A DNA stretch of 33,823 nt from CAZEXD01 sp964516865 (GTDB taxonomy: Bacteria; Patescibacteriota; Minisyncoccia; Minisyncoccales; Staskawiczbacteraceae): contig CAZEXD010000004.1 of the NCBI GenBank assembly GCA_964516865.1, positions 1 through 33,823 of the forward strand, in the 5' to 3' direction. Both the position numbers and the translations under genes were made by a program. Below the pieces are notes generated by a model that worked only from the letters and a program-made list of their open reading frames with translations, was not told the origin of the DNA and did no database searches. The stretch's first letter is position 1; every line of letters starts with the position of its first letter. Below are positions 1 to 7,778 of the stretch, piece after piece.

Positions 1-240
1 AAAGAAAATCGGAATTAAAATGCCTCCTATATCTAAAAAATACTGAGAAAACCACGCCACTCTAGGGCTAATAGTAAATATTACTCCGAAGAAACCTATA
101 CTCCAGACGCTTATTGAAAGAGAGGTTAAAAACCAAAAAAGATTTACTCTAGATTTTCTATTGCTTAAAAACACCAACAAACCGAAGATGATACTAACTA
201 CAAAAATAACTAAACAAGAAATCTGAAAGAAAGAAAACAT
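1..240 (-). CDS. Partial 7TM sensor, N-terminus only (histidine kinase 7TM-like)
   Basis: An open frame begins at an ATG at 238-240 on the minus strand and is still open at the left edge, giving 80 residues. It is strongly hydrophobic. A first helix spans about residues 5-26, a short basic stretch follows (SNRKSR, about 26-31), then helices with the pattern LFWFLTSLSISVWSIGF and a further helix after a Pro-Arg turn. This spacing and the Trp-Ser-Ile-Gly-Phe signature resemble the N-terminal 7TM domain seen on some membrane histidine kinases and GGDEF proteins. The output domain lies outside the window, so the kinase assignment is inference. The start is only 5 bases past the stop of the HAD gene, so it probably belongs to the same transcript as the lipid genes. 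Any integral membrane protein with several helices remains possible. Confidence 0.5.
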   Translation of the reverse strand, partial: MFSFFQISCLVIFVVSIIFGLLVFLSNRKSRVNLFWFLTSLSISVWSIGFFGVIFTISPRVAWFSQYFLDIGGILIPIFF

Positions 241-245
241 AATTA

Positions 246-905
246 TTATATATTTTTAAAAATTAGAATGGGCCAATTTCTTAACTTTGCCTCTTTCTTC
301 ATTTTCTTATCCGGATTAACGACAAAAGGATAATCAACCATTTTTAATAATTCAATGTCGGAAAAATGATCGACATAGGCCCAGGTTTTTATTAAATCAT
401 TTTTTTCTTTTATAAATTTTTTTACAAAGAATGCTTTCTTTTCTCCATAAACTATACCTCCCACAATTTTACCGCTAAAAACACTTTTGAGTAATCCTAG
501 GCTCGTACATATATAATTAGGAATTCCTAAAAAATCTGCCATTTTTTTAACAATAATATCTACTGAAGTTGAAACTATTATTATTTCTCTATTATTTTTT
601 TTATGTTCTTTTATAATATCAATTATTTCAGGAAAAATAAATTTACGAAGTTCGTTTCTAAAAAATTCATCGATTATTTTAGAGACCTCATCTATTTTTT
701 TATTTTTTAGAAAAGAAAAAGCATAGTTCATTATCTTCTCCGGATTTTCTACCAATCCTAACCTATATAGAAGGAACCAAGAGCATATTTTTAAATAAAA
801 AAAACTTCCGATGATTTTTTGTTCAAATAGATAATCCAAAAAAATTTTCTGGCTTTGACCATTTATTATTACGCCATCTAAATCTAAAATAACTAATTCT
901 TTCAT
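246..905 (-). CDS. HAD superfamily IB hydrolase (phosphatase)
   Basis: This is a 219-residue HAD phosphatase of subfamily IB, the SerB-like group often found beside or fused to PlsC. Motif I is DLDGV with nucleophile Asp8 and acid/base Asp10. Motif II is Ser112/Thr113 in IIIVSTS, motif III is Lys156/Lys157 in YGEKKA, and motif IV is VDHFSD with Asp179 and Asp183. The C-terminal stretch NPDKKMKKEAKLRNWPIL matches the tail typical of this subfamily. A helical cap lies between motifs I and II (about 17-95). Motif IV normally reads GDS-SD, and here Gly and Ser are replaced by Val and His. The ATG lies 2 bases after the plsC stop, so the two are co-translated or at least co-transcribed. The substrate is unknown; a phosphorylated lipid intermediate fits the context but is inference. 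Confidence 0.85.
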   Translation of the reverse strand: MKELVILDLDGVIINGQSQKIFLDYLFEQKIIGSFFYLKICSWFLLYRLGLVENPEKIMNYAFSFLKNKKIDEVSKIIDEFFRNELRKFIFPEIIDIIKEHKKNNREIIIVSTSVDIIVKKMADFLGIPNYICTSLGLLKSVFSGKIVGGIVYGEKKAFFVKKFIKEKNDLIKTWAYVDHFSDIELLKMVDYPFVVNPDKKMKKEAKLRNWPILIFKNI

Positions 906-907
906 TT

Positions 908-1522
908 TTATTGAGCGGCAAGAATTGCTATTTTTTTCATTATTTTATCGGTTATTTCTCGAAAAATAAACTCATTATTCTCTTTCCTATAATATTCCTC
1001 AAAATACATTGGTTTTCCTATTCTTATTTTTATTATTTTTTTAAACTTGGGTTTTTTATCATAACGCGACATAACTTCATAGCTTCCAACTATCCCAACT
1101 GGCACAACCGGCACCTTTGCTTCCAAAACGAATCTTGCCACGCCCGTATATGTTTTGCCTATTTGCCCATCAAGCGATCTTGTGCCTTCAGGAAAAATGC
1201 CTAAAACCTTACCGCTGTTTAAAATTGAAAGGGTTTTTCGGTAAACCTCTTTTTTGTCTGAACTCTTTCTATCAACCTTAATCTGGCCTGTCCACGCCAC
1301 CAATGGATACCAAAACGCGCTTTTATAAAATTTTTCCGCGGCTAAAAAATAAATTCTTTTTGGCAAAACAGCAATTAAAGCAATGAAATCAAAATAGCTG
1401 CAATGATTGGCTGCAATAATATACGGTCCGTTTTTTGGTATATTATCCAACCCCTCCACTCTTTTTATCCAAATCAATTTTACCACCCAACCAAATAATA
1501 TTTTTAGCGCCCAATAAAACAT
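908..1522 (-). CDS. plsC: 1-acyl-sn-glycerol-3-phosphate acyltransferase
   Basis: This 204-residue PlsC-family acyltransferase transfers an acyl group to the sn-2 position of lysophosphatidate at the inner face of the membrane. It has the acyltransferase motif NHCSYFD with His40 and Asp45, and the substrate-binding motif FPEGTRS at 110-116. The VPVVPVGI motif follows. A single hydrophobic N-terminal segment (about 3-19) could hold it on the membrane. The length is usual for a short bacterial PlsC. It stands between the acyl-CoA synthetase upstream and a HAD-IB phosphatase 2 bases downstream, an arrangement in which the PlsC-HAD pairing is common. The acyl donor, acyl-CoA or acyl-ACP, cannot be read from sequence; the neighbouring synthetase suggests acyl-CoA. 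Confidence 0.9.
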   Translation of the reverse strand: MFYWALKILFGWVVKLIWIKRVEGLDNIPKNGPYIIAANHCSYFDFIALIAVLPKRIYFLAAEKFYKSAFWYPLVAWTGQIKVDRKSSDKKEVYRKTLSILNSGKVLGIFPEGTRSLDGQIGKTYTGVARFVLEAKVPVVPVGIVGSYEVMSRYDKKPKFKKIIKIRIGKPMYFEEYYRKENNEFIFREITDKIMKKIAILAAQ

Positions 1523-1580
1523 TTTCTAAATTTTATTTTACTCCCATTTATTCGTTTTCAAAATATTTCCCCAAAATTTT

Positions 1581-1738
1581 TCAGCCATTTTGATTTTTAG
1601 CCTTTGGTTTTAGCAATTTATCATACCGCTTTTTTGGCTCATAATAAACACCGAGTTCTCCCTCAGTAAATAAAAAAAACGCTAATAATAAAGAAATGGA
1701 AAAAGAAAATACAACAACTAATTTGTTTGATTATTCAT
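1581..1738 (-). pseudogene. Frame-broken small membrane ORF
   Basis: Between the acyl-CoA synthetase and plsC a minus-strand frame reads as a plausible short protein: a hydrophobic helix (KLVVVFSFSISLLLAFFLF), then a polar tail (TEGELGVYYEPKKRYDKLL and a basic end), stopping with TGA at 1581-1583. It has no ATG, GTG or TTG start in its own frame. An ATG at 1736-1738 opens a neighbouring frame that stops after 6 codons (MNNQTN). A one-base insertion near 1721 would join the two into about 52 residues with one membrane helix. It could be a recent frameshift, a sequencing error, a programmed shift or chance. No family is recognised. Confidence 0.3.
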
Positions 1739-1793
1739 TTTGCTTATTAAAATAACGTTTTTGAGAATGGGTTTTTAACCTTTTTCGAGCAAC

Positions 1794-3542
1794 TCAACTA
1801 TAAATTTCTTTTATCTCTTTCTCATAGTGATTCTCAATAATGTGGCGGCGCAATTTTAAGGTGGGAGTAAGCTCTTCTCTCTCTTGAGAAAATTCGTTCA
1901 CAATCAATTTGAATTTCTTGATATCTTCATAACTGGAAAGATTTTTATTTATTATCTCTATTCTTTCTTTAAACAATTTAATCAATTCTGGCGACTTCAC
2001 TAGTTCTTCTGGATTTTTTAAAATAAGATTATTTTTTTGAAAGAATTTTTTAACCTCTTGCCAATCAGGAACTATTAAGGCAGAAACAAATTTGCGGTTA
2101 TGGCCTATTACCATAGATTGGGAAACAAAAGGATCATGATTAATTTCTTTCTCAACAACTTCCGGCCAAACATTTTTCCCCCCAGAAAGCACAATCATTT
2201 CTTTTTTTCTGCCAATCACTGTTAAAAAACCTTCATTGTCAATAAATCCCAGGTCTCCGGTATGAAACCAACCTTCTTTATCGAAAGCGGCCAAGGTTTC
2301 CTCTTCGTTTTTGTAATAACCCTTCATCACATTAGGTCCTTTAACCAATATTTCTTTTTCAGGAGAAATTTTAACCTTTACTCCCGGAAGCGGCCTACCA
2401 ACAGTGCCAAATTTAAAATTTTTCTCCTCATTTACCGAAATAACTGGGGCGGTTTCGGTTAATCCATAGCCCTCTAAAATTAAAATTTTCATTTTAAGAA
2501 AAAACTTGGCGATTTTATGATTTAACGAGGCGCCGCCCGAAACCGCCAGCCGCAATCTGCCGCCCATTTTTTTCCTGATTTTTTTAAAAACCAAAAAATC
2601 ACCAATTTGGTAACTCAAACTATCTTTTTTCTGTTTTAAAGCCCAAAGAAAGAGTTTCTGTTCAATTCTTGACGAATTTTTAACTTTATCCCAAATAGTG
2701 TCGTAAAATTTTTCAAATATACGAGGAACAGAAATTAAAATCGTTGGCTTCACTTCTTTAAGATTCTCGGCGATCTTTTTTACATTTTCCGCATAAGCAA
2801 TGGTGGCGCCGGAAAGAAGAGGGATATAATAGCCCGCTAATCTTTCCAAAACATGGGAGAGAGGCAAAAAAGACAAAAAAATATCATCGGTTTTAACCGG
2901 CACGACTTTTTTTACCGCCTCTGCGTTTTCCAGAAAATTTTTATGGGTGAGCATTACGCCCTTCGGGATGCCGGTTGTCCCTGAGGTATAAATAATGCTG
3001 CAAGCATCATCAGCGCTAAAATTATTGAAATTGATTTTAATGTTTTCCGCTTCCTTTAAATCAAGTGAGTCAACGATTCCTTCCCAGTCAATAATTTCCT
3101 TTTTAGAGGTTTTTTTAAGGTCATTGTTTAATTTTTCAATGTAAATTATTTTTTCCAAAAAGGGCAATTCATTCTGAAAAAGCATTACCTTCACCAATAA
3201 ATCCATTCCCGAAACGATTATAATTTTTGCCTCTGAATGATTAATAACATTGCAAATGGCTTTTGCATTAAGGGTGGTATGAATAGGAACGGTAACTGCT
3301 CCTATTAACATTATCCCCAAATCAGCGATTACCCACTCTGGTCTATTTTCTGAAAGAATAGCAATGTTGTCTCCTTTTTTTGCCCCCAACTCCAAAAGCG
3401 CCTTGGAAAAAATTTTAATCTTTTTTTCTAACTCATCAAAATGATAAGAGAAATAAACATTATTCTCTTTGGCTAAGAGGGCAGTTTTACTGGAGAATTT
3501 TTTCGCTGTTTCAAAGAAAACCTCAGGAATCGTCTTGTCCAT
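1794..3542 (-). CDS. Long-chain acyl-CoA synthetase (AMP-forming)
   Basis: This 582-residue ANL-superfamily ligase activates a fatty acid with ATP to acyl-AMP and then acyl-CoA. It has the P-loop-like motif YTSGTTGIPKG at 185-195, the A5 motif GYGLTET at 358-364, FHTGD at 426-430 with the ribose-binding Asp, and the hinge region GRKKEMIVLSGGKNVWP at 444-460. The C-terminal PTLKLRR supplies the usual catalytic lysine. The GGKNVWPE signature and the length fit the long-chain FAA1-like group (COG1022 type) better than short-chain synthetases. No membrane helix is obvious. The ATG start is 26 bases after the stop of the upstream hydrolase gene. The stop is TGA, which argues for the standard code. 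Together with that hydrolase and plsC it suggests reuse of free fatty acids. The chain-length preference is not visible. Confidence 0.9.
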   Translation of the reverse strand: MDKTIPEVFFETAKKFSSKTALLAKENNVYFSYHFDELEKKIKIFSKALLELGAKKGDNIAILSENRPEWVIADLGIMLIGAVTVPIHTTLNAKAICNVINHSEAKIIIVSGMDLLVKVMLFQNELPFLEKIIYIEKLNNDLKKTSKKEIIDWEGIVDSLDLKEAENIKINFNNFSADDACSIIYTSGTTGIPKGVMLTHKNFLENAEAVKKVVPVKTDDIFLSFLPLSHVLERLAGYYIPLLSGATIAYAENVKKIAENLKEVKPTILISVPRIFEKFYDTIWDKVKNSSRIEQKLFLWALKQKKDSLSYQIGDFLVFKKIRKKMGGRLRLAVSGGASLNHKIAKFFLKMKILILEGYGLTETAPVISVNEEKNFKFGTVGRPLPGVKVKISPEKEILVKGPNVMKGYYKNEEETLAAFDKEGWFHTGDLGFIDNEGFLTVIGRKKEMIVLSGGKNVWPEVVEKEINHDPFVSQSMVIGHNRKFVSALIVPDWQEVKKFFQKNNLILKNPEELVKSPELIKLFKERIEIINKNLSSYEDIKKFKLIVNEFSQEREELTPTLKLRRHIIENHYEKEIKEIYS

Positions 3543-3568
3543 ATATTTAAATGAAAAATTAAAAGCAA

Positions 3569-4369
3569 TTAAACAATTTCCTGAAGGAACTGGTAGGATT
3601 TTTCCATCAGTTCCTGACGAAGTTCTGACTCAACAACGCTATGCCTGTTGCTATTAAATAAATGAAGCCGTTTATAGGAGGAACCCAAATGTTCATAAAT
3701 ATAAATCGCGCTCTTGGGATCAATAACATAATCATGATTAGCGTGCAGCACTAAGGTCGGCGCTTTCACGTTTTTTAAATTGGGAATTGTTTCTTCTTTT
3801 ATAAACCTTAAAAAATCTTGTAGGCTTTTTATCGGAATAACGGGATAACTGATTTCATCAGCCATATCGGTATAATCGGTTCTATAAATTCTCCGAGGTT
3901 TATGATAGTATTTTTTAAACCGGCCGTAGGCGTAGAGGCGAATTTTTATAATTAATTCAAATCTTAACTTTATCGGGGTGCCCAATGACACTACGCCGAT
4001 TGTTGATTCGGGAAATTTCCTTGCCAAATAAAAAGCCAAATTTCCCCCAAAAGAATTTCCTAAAATAAATATTTTTTCTGTTTTTTCTTTTAATTTTTTG
4101 TAAGCATCCTCTACAGATTTTTTCCAATCATTAATGGTGGTTTTCAATAAATCGTCTGGATTAGTGCCGTGCCCGGCAATAAGGGGGGCAAGAACCGTAA
4201 ATCCTTTATTCGCGAAAAAGTCAACTATTTCTTTAAATTGATAAGGAGTGCTTGTAAATCCGTGAAGCAATAAAATACCAATCTTTGACTTCTTATCAAC
4301 AAAAAATGATTCAGCGCCGCTTTTCGTGCTGGCAAAGGGCTTTTTTTTGGTATTGAGTTTGAATTTCAT
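3569..4369 (-). CDS. Alpha/beta hydrolase (carboxylesterase/monoacylglycerol lipase-like)
   Basis: This 266-residue alpha/beta hydrolase resembles the small carboxylesterase and monoglyceride lipase group. The oxyanion-hole region LLLHGFTSTP is at 33-42. The nucleophile elbow GNSFGG puts Ser106 in the G-x-S-x-G position, the acid is Asp213 in HANHDYVID, and the base is His243 in NSNRHSVVES. There is no signal peptide, so it should act in the cytoplasm. It is the first gene of the minus-strand lipid group, and the acyl-CoA synthetase starts 26 bases downstream. A role releasing fatty acids for the synthetase is an attractive inference, but the real substrate is unknown. A promoter-like sequence lies about 70 bases upstream of the ATG. 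Confidence 0.85.
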   Translation of the reverse strand: MKFKLNTKKKPFASTKSGAESFFVDKKSKIGILLLHGFTSTPYQFKEIVDFFANKGFTVLAPLIAGHGTNPDDLLKTTINDWKKSVEDAYKKLKEKTEKIFILGNSFGGNLAFYLARKFPESTIGVVSLGTPIKLRFELIIKIRLYAYGRFKKYYHKPRRIYRTDYTDMADEISYPVIPIKSLQDFLRFIKEETIPNLKNVKAPTLVLHANHDYVIDPKSAIYIYEHLGSSYKRLHLFNSNRHSVVESELRQELMEKSYQFLQEIV

Positions 4370-4439
4370 AGGTTAATAACTTTTTTATTTACTACCAACC
4401 TTATAGGATTAAGTGTCATTTTTGTCTCTCATTGTTTTT

Positions 4440-4467
4440 ATTATACCACCTTTTTTGGACCCAATAA
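4440..4467 (-). promoter_or_regulatory. Extended -10 promoter for the lipid genes
   Basis: On the minus strand TATAAT occupies 4445-4440 and is preceded by TGG, an extended -10. A weak -35 (TTATTG, 4467-4462) stands 16 bases upstream. It would give a leader of about 60 bases before the hydrolase ATG at 4369. Confidence 0.45.
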
Positions 4468-4476
4468 ATAAACAGC

Positions 4477-4504
4477 GTGCCGCAAGTGGTGTCGCTTGCG
4501 GCAC
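4477..4504. repeat. GC-rich inverted repeat between divergent promoters
   Basis: The perfect 10-base arms GTGCCGCAAG (4477-4486) and CTTGCGGCAC (4495-4504) flank an 8-base centre. Neither side has the T-run of an intrinsic terminator: an A-run follows on the plus strand, and the minus strand continues into mixed sequence. Its place between two divergent promoters would suit an operator or a stable RNA hairpin. Confidence 0.6.
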
Positions 4505-4699
4505 CGCAAAAAAAATGAGCACCCCTTTGTAGGCAGACGCTCTTTGTTGTTTAAAATGAAATGAAAGCCATTGGTTTTTTATAGATAGATCACGGCTTTG
4601 GGAAAAATAATGAATACAACTAAAAAAACTATAGAGGTGGCAAATCCGAAGTTTTTCAATATGGTCAGGCGCAACATGCTTTTTTGAAATTTCCAATTA

Positions 4700-4708
4700 T
4701 GCTATAAT
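4700..4708 (+). promoter_or_regulatory. Extended -10 promoter of pilB
   Basis: TGC followed by TATAAT (4703-4708) is an extended -10 box. The expected start site near 4715 leaves only about 6 bases before the pilB ATG at 4721, so the transcript would be nearly leaderless. No good -35 is present. Confidence 0.5.
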
Positions 4709-4720
4709 AAATAATAAAAT

Positions 4721-6466
4721 ATGAAAATTGAACCAGAAAAGTTAAAAAAGTTTCTTTTGGACGCCGGATCAATCACTGTTGAACAATTTGATGCAGCGTT
4801 GGAAAAAAGTCAGAAAACCAAACAAAAGGTGGGTGATGTTTTGGTTGGCGAGGGGTTGATTACGGCAGAAGAATTAAAGAAATTTGAAGCGCACATTGCA
4901 GGCATTCCTTTTATTAATATTGAAAAAGAAATTATTCCGCCTGATGTTTTAAAAATTATTCCTGAGCCAATTGCCCGGGCTCACAATATCATTGCCTTTC
5001 GAAAAGAGGGAGATAATCTGGAAGTGGCGATGTTGGATCCCGAAGATTTAAGAACTATTGAGTTTATTAAAAAAACAACTCCTTCTTTAGAGATTTTAGC
5101 GCGATTAACCACGCCGGAGGGAATAAAAAACGCTCTCTACCAATACCAAAAAACTTTAGAAAGCGAATTTGGAGAAATTATAAAAATTAAAAAAGCTGCT
5201 GACACCAAAACCGAAGAAACCCCCGAAAAAAAAGAAGAGTTGGAAAAAGCAGCCCAAGAGTTGCCGATTATTAGAATCGTTGATACCTTATTAAAACATG
5301 CTATTTTGCAAAGGGCTTCTGATATTCATATCGAACCCCTTGAAAAAGAGGTTATAATTCGCTATCGAATTGACGGCATTCTTCATGATATGATGACGCT
5401 GCCAATCATTACTGCTCCTGGTATCGTCGCCAGAATAAAAATTTTGGCGGATTTAAAACTTGATGAACACCGCTTGCCTCAAGACGGAAGGTTTAAGATA
5501 GAAACAGAGGATTTTAAATATTCCGTGAGGGTTTCGGTTCTCCCCGTCTATCATGGAGAAAAAATTGTAATGCGATTATTAGCCGAAGATAGTAAAAGCT
5601 ACACCTTGGAGGATTTAGGATTAACCGGCCAGGCGCTAAAAAACGTAGAAGACAATCTTAAAAAACCAACAGGAATGATTTTGGTGACAGGACCAACTGG
5701 TTGTGGAAAAACAACCACCTTATACACTATGATGGCAATTCTCAATAAACCTGATGTGAATATTTCAACAGTCGAAGACCCAATTGAATATCAAATGCCC
5801 AGAATTAATCAAACCCAGATTAATCCCAAAGTTGGCCTCACCTTTGCTTCCGGCCTAAGATCACTTCTTAGACAAGACCCCAATATTATTATGGTAGGCG
5901 AAGTCAGAGATAATGAAACCGCCGAATTGGCAATCAACGCGGCTTTAACCGGTCATTTGGTTTTATCAACCTTGCACACCACCGAGGCGGCGGGCGCCAT
6001 TCCCCGATTTATTGATATGGGCGCTGAACCGTTTTTAATTTCTTCAACTTTAAATTTGGTGTTAGCCCAACGCTTGGTAAGAAAATTTTATGGCGCCAAA
6101 GAAAAATACCGGCTAACTTCAACAGAAATTAAAAATATTGCCAAATACTGCGATTTAAACAGAATTTTAAAAATTCTCAAAGAAGAAAAAATACTAAAAT
6201 CTGGCAAGGACTTAAAAGACATTGACTTTTATCGCCCCAAACCCACAAAAGATTGTCCCACCGGCTACAAGGGCAGAATAGGAATTTTTGAGGTGTTACC
6301 CGTCACCGAGGAAATAAAAAAATTAATTGTGGCAAAAGCAACAACCGAAGAAATAGCAAATCAAGCCATCAAAGAAGGAATGAGAACAATGGTAGAAGAT
6401 GGGTTTATAAAAGCGGCAAAAGGAATAACGTCTTTGGAAGAGGTTTTCCGCGTTATTACGGAATAA
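4721..6466 (+). CDS. pilB: Type IV pilus assembly ATPase PilB
   Basis: This 581-residue PilB/GspE hexameric ATPase drives pilin polymerisation at the cytoplasmic face. Residues 1-145 form the GspE/MshE-type N-terminal domain. A charged linker (about 155-180) leads into the ATPase core. Walker A is GPTGCGKTT from 324, the Asp box is VEDPIEYQ at 351-358, Walker B is IIMVGEVRD at 389-397, and the His box is LVLSTLHTTEA from 413. The usual tetracysteine zinc motif of GspE/PilB is not present: only two isolated Cys (in KYCDL and TKDCPTG) remain in the region where it belongs. The reading RIGIFEVLPV near the C-terminus is family-typical. It is first in the pilus block, with pilC starting 27 bases later. 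No retraction ATPase PilT is seen in the window. Confidence 0.95.
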   Translation: MKIEPEKLKKFLLDAGSITVEQFDAALEKSQKTKQKVGDVLVGEGLITAEELKKFEAHIAGIPFINIEKEIIPPDVLKIIPEPIARAHNIIAFRKEGDNLEVAMLDPEDLRTIEFIKKTTPSLEILARLTTPEGIKNALYQYQKTLESEFGEIIKIKKAADTKTEETPEKKEELEKAAQELPIIRIVDTLLKHAILQRASDIHIEPLEKEVIIRYRIDGILHDMMTLPIITAPGIVARIKILADLKLDEHRLPQDGRFKIETEDFKYSVRVSVLPVYHGEKIVMRLLAEDSKSYTLEDLGLTGQALKNVEDNLKKPTGMILVTGPTGCGKTTTLYTMMAILNKPDVNISTVEDPIEYQMPRINQTQINPKVGLTFASGLRSLLRQDPNIIMVGEVRDNETAELAINAALTGHLVLSTLHTTEAAGAIPRFIDMGAEPFLISSTLNLVLAQRLVRKFYGAKEKYRLTSTEIKNIAKYCDLNRILKILKEEKILKSGKDLKDIDFYRPKPTKDCPTGYKGRIGIFEVLPVTEEIKKLIVAKATTEEIANQAIKEGMRTMVEDGFIKAAKGITSLEEVFRVITE

Positions 6467-6480
6467 TTATTACGGAATAA
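6453..6480 (+). repeat. 14-base tandem duplication at the pilB stop
   Basis: TTATTACGGAATAA occurs twice head to tail (6453-6466 and 6467-6480). The first copy ends exactly with the pilB stop codon TAA, so the second copy is untranslated. It looks like a local slippage or duplication event. Confidence 0.8.
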
Positions 6481-6493
6481 AAATAATAATATT

Positions 6494-7705
6494 ATGATAA
6501 ATTATTTTTATACCGCTAAATCGGCTGAGGGAGAAACAAAAACCGGAACGCTAAGCGCCAAAAATCTCCATCAGCTGGCCCAAGAGTTAAAAAAAGGGGG
6601 GTTGGTCCTCATCAAAGCCGTCCCCGAAGAAGAACAAGAAAGAAAAAAAATCAGATTCTCTTTTCCTTTTTCCAGGGTTTCCTCAAAAGATAAAATAATT
6701 TTAACCAGGAACCTAGAGATAATGGTTGCCACCGGCTTGCCATTAGTAAAAAGTTTTTCCATTTTAGCCAATCAAGCAAAAAATCGAAAACTGAAAAAAG
6801 CCCTCTTGGAAATTAAAGAAGAGATAAACAAGGGAGGAGATTTTTCTTCTGCCCTTTCTCGTCAGCCAGATATTTTTTCGGAATTTTATCAAAATATGGT
6901 TAAAATCGGAGAAGAGTCGGGTACGCTAGAAGATGTTTTGAAAACTCTTACGACTCAATTAAAAAAAGAACACCAATTGAAATCAAAAATTCGGGGAGCA
7001 ATGATTTATCCCGCCATTATTTTAACAGTAATGATTGCGGTCGGCATCGTAGTAATGACTATTATTCTCCCTCAATTAAGCGGTCTTTTTAAGGAGCTGG
7101 GAACAGAAATTCCATTTTCAACAAGGGCTTTATTGGTCTTGGGCGACTTTTTTTCCAAATATTGGTATTTTTTGATTTTGTTTTTCCTTTTTCTGCTTTT
7201 GTTTCTTTGGAAAATATTAAAAACAAAAAAGGGTAAAAAAATAATAGATACTATTCTCATAAAAATGCCGATTTTTTCTTCGCTGGTTAAAAAAAGCAAC
7301 TCGGCTTTTCTTATTAGATCGCTTAGCTCTTTAATCGCCGCCGGTGTTCCTATTGTCAAGTCGCTAAAAATCACGGCGGGAACGGTGAATAACTTTTATT
7401 TCAAAGAGGCCCTAAACGAAGTAGCGGAAAAAGTAAAAGAGGGGGAAAAACTTTTTGCCTCGCTCCAACCATACCAATATCTTTTTCCTACCGGTACCAT
7501 TGAAATTATAGAGGTGGGGGAAGAAACGGGAAAAACCTCAACCATCTTAAAAGAACTGGCAGAGTTTTATGAAGAGGAGGTTATCAATATTGTTGAGAAT
7601 CTCTCAACTATAATTGAGCCCGTCCTCTTGCTTATTTTAGGAGTAGCAATTGCTTTCTTTGCCGTCTCTATAATGCAACCGATATACTCCCTGGGTGGAT
7701 TATAA
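6494..7705 (+). CDS. pilC: Type IV pilus inner-membrane platform protein PilC
   Basis: This 403-residue PilC/GspF platform protein couples PilB to the growing pilus base. Two T2SSF repeats are visible, at about 65-195 and 270-395. Each has the family pattern of a cytoplasmic helical bundle followed by membrane helices: ILTRNLEIMVATGLPLVKS in the first and AFLIRSLSSLIAAGVPIVKS in the second, with MVKIGEESGTLEDVL and IEVGEETGKTSTIL later in each. Membrane segments lie at about 170-195, 222-241 and 373-397. Length and order are normal. No Shine-Dalgarno precedes the ATG. A 73-base gap separates it from the first prepilin-like gene. Confidence 0.95.
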   Translation: MINYFYTAKSAEGETKTGTLSAKNLHQLAQELKKGGLVLIKAVPEEEQERKKIRFSFPFSRVSSKDKIILTRNLEIMVATGLPLVKSFSILANQAKNRKLKKALLEIKEEINKGGDFSSALSRQPDIFSEFYQNMVKIGEESGTLEDVLKTLTTQLKKEHQLKSKIRGAMIYPAIILTVMIAVGIVVMTIILPQLSGLFKELGTEIPFSTRALLVLGDFFSKYWYFLILFFLFLLLFLWKILKTKKGKKIIDTILIKMPIFSSLVKKSNSAFLIRSLSSLIAAGVPIVKSLKITAGTVNNFYFKEALNEVAEKVKEGEKLFASLQPYQYLFPTGTIEIIEVGEETGKTSTILKELAEFYEEEVINIVENLSTIIEPVLLLILGVAIAFFAVSIMQPIYSLGGL

Positions 7706-7778
7706 AAATTTAGCGATAATTTATTTGCTTTAACCAATTAAATGATTTTAGGTTTTAAAAAAATATCAAGTTAAAAAA

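Larger units (their letters stand above)
4370..4720. other. Divergent intergenic region
   Basis: This 351-base gap separates the leftward lipid genes from the rightward pilus genes. It holds an outward-facing promoter-like sequence at each end and a GC-rich 10-base inverted repeat between them. The rest is low-complexity AT-rich sequence. A 95-codon open frame on the minus strand (4409-4696) does not look coding: it is rich in His, Cys and Phe, has no recognisable motif and overlaps the putative promoters. I see no tRNA or known RNA fold here. Confidence 0.6.

Noticed and set aside
4409..4696. 95-codon open frame on the minus strand
   Set aside because: Odd composition (His, Cys, Phe rich), no motif, covers both putative promoters and the GC-rich inverted repeat; more likely a chance frame.
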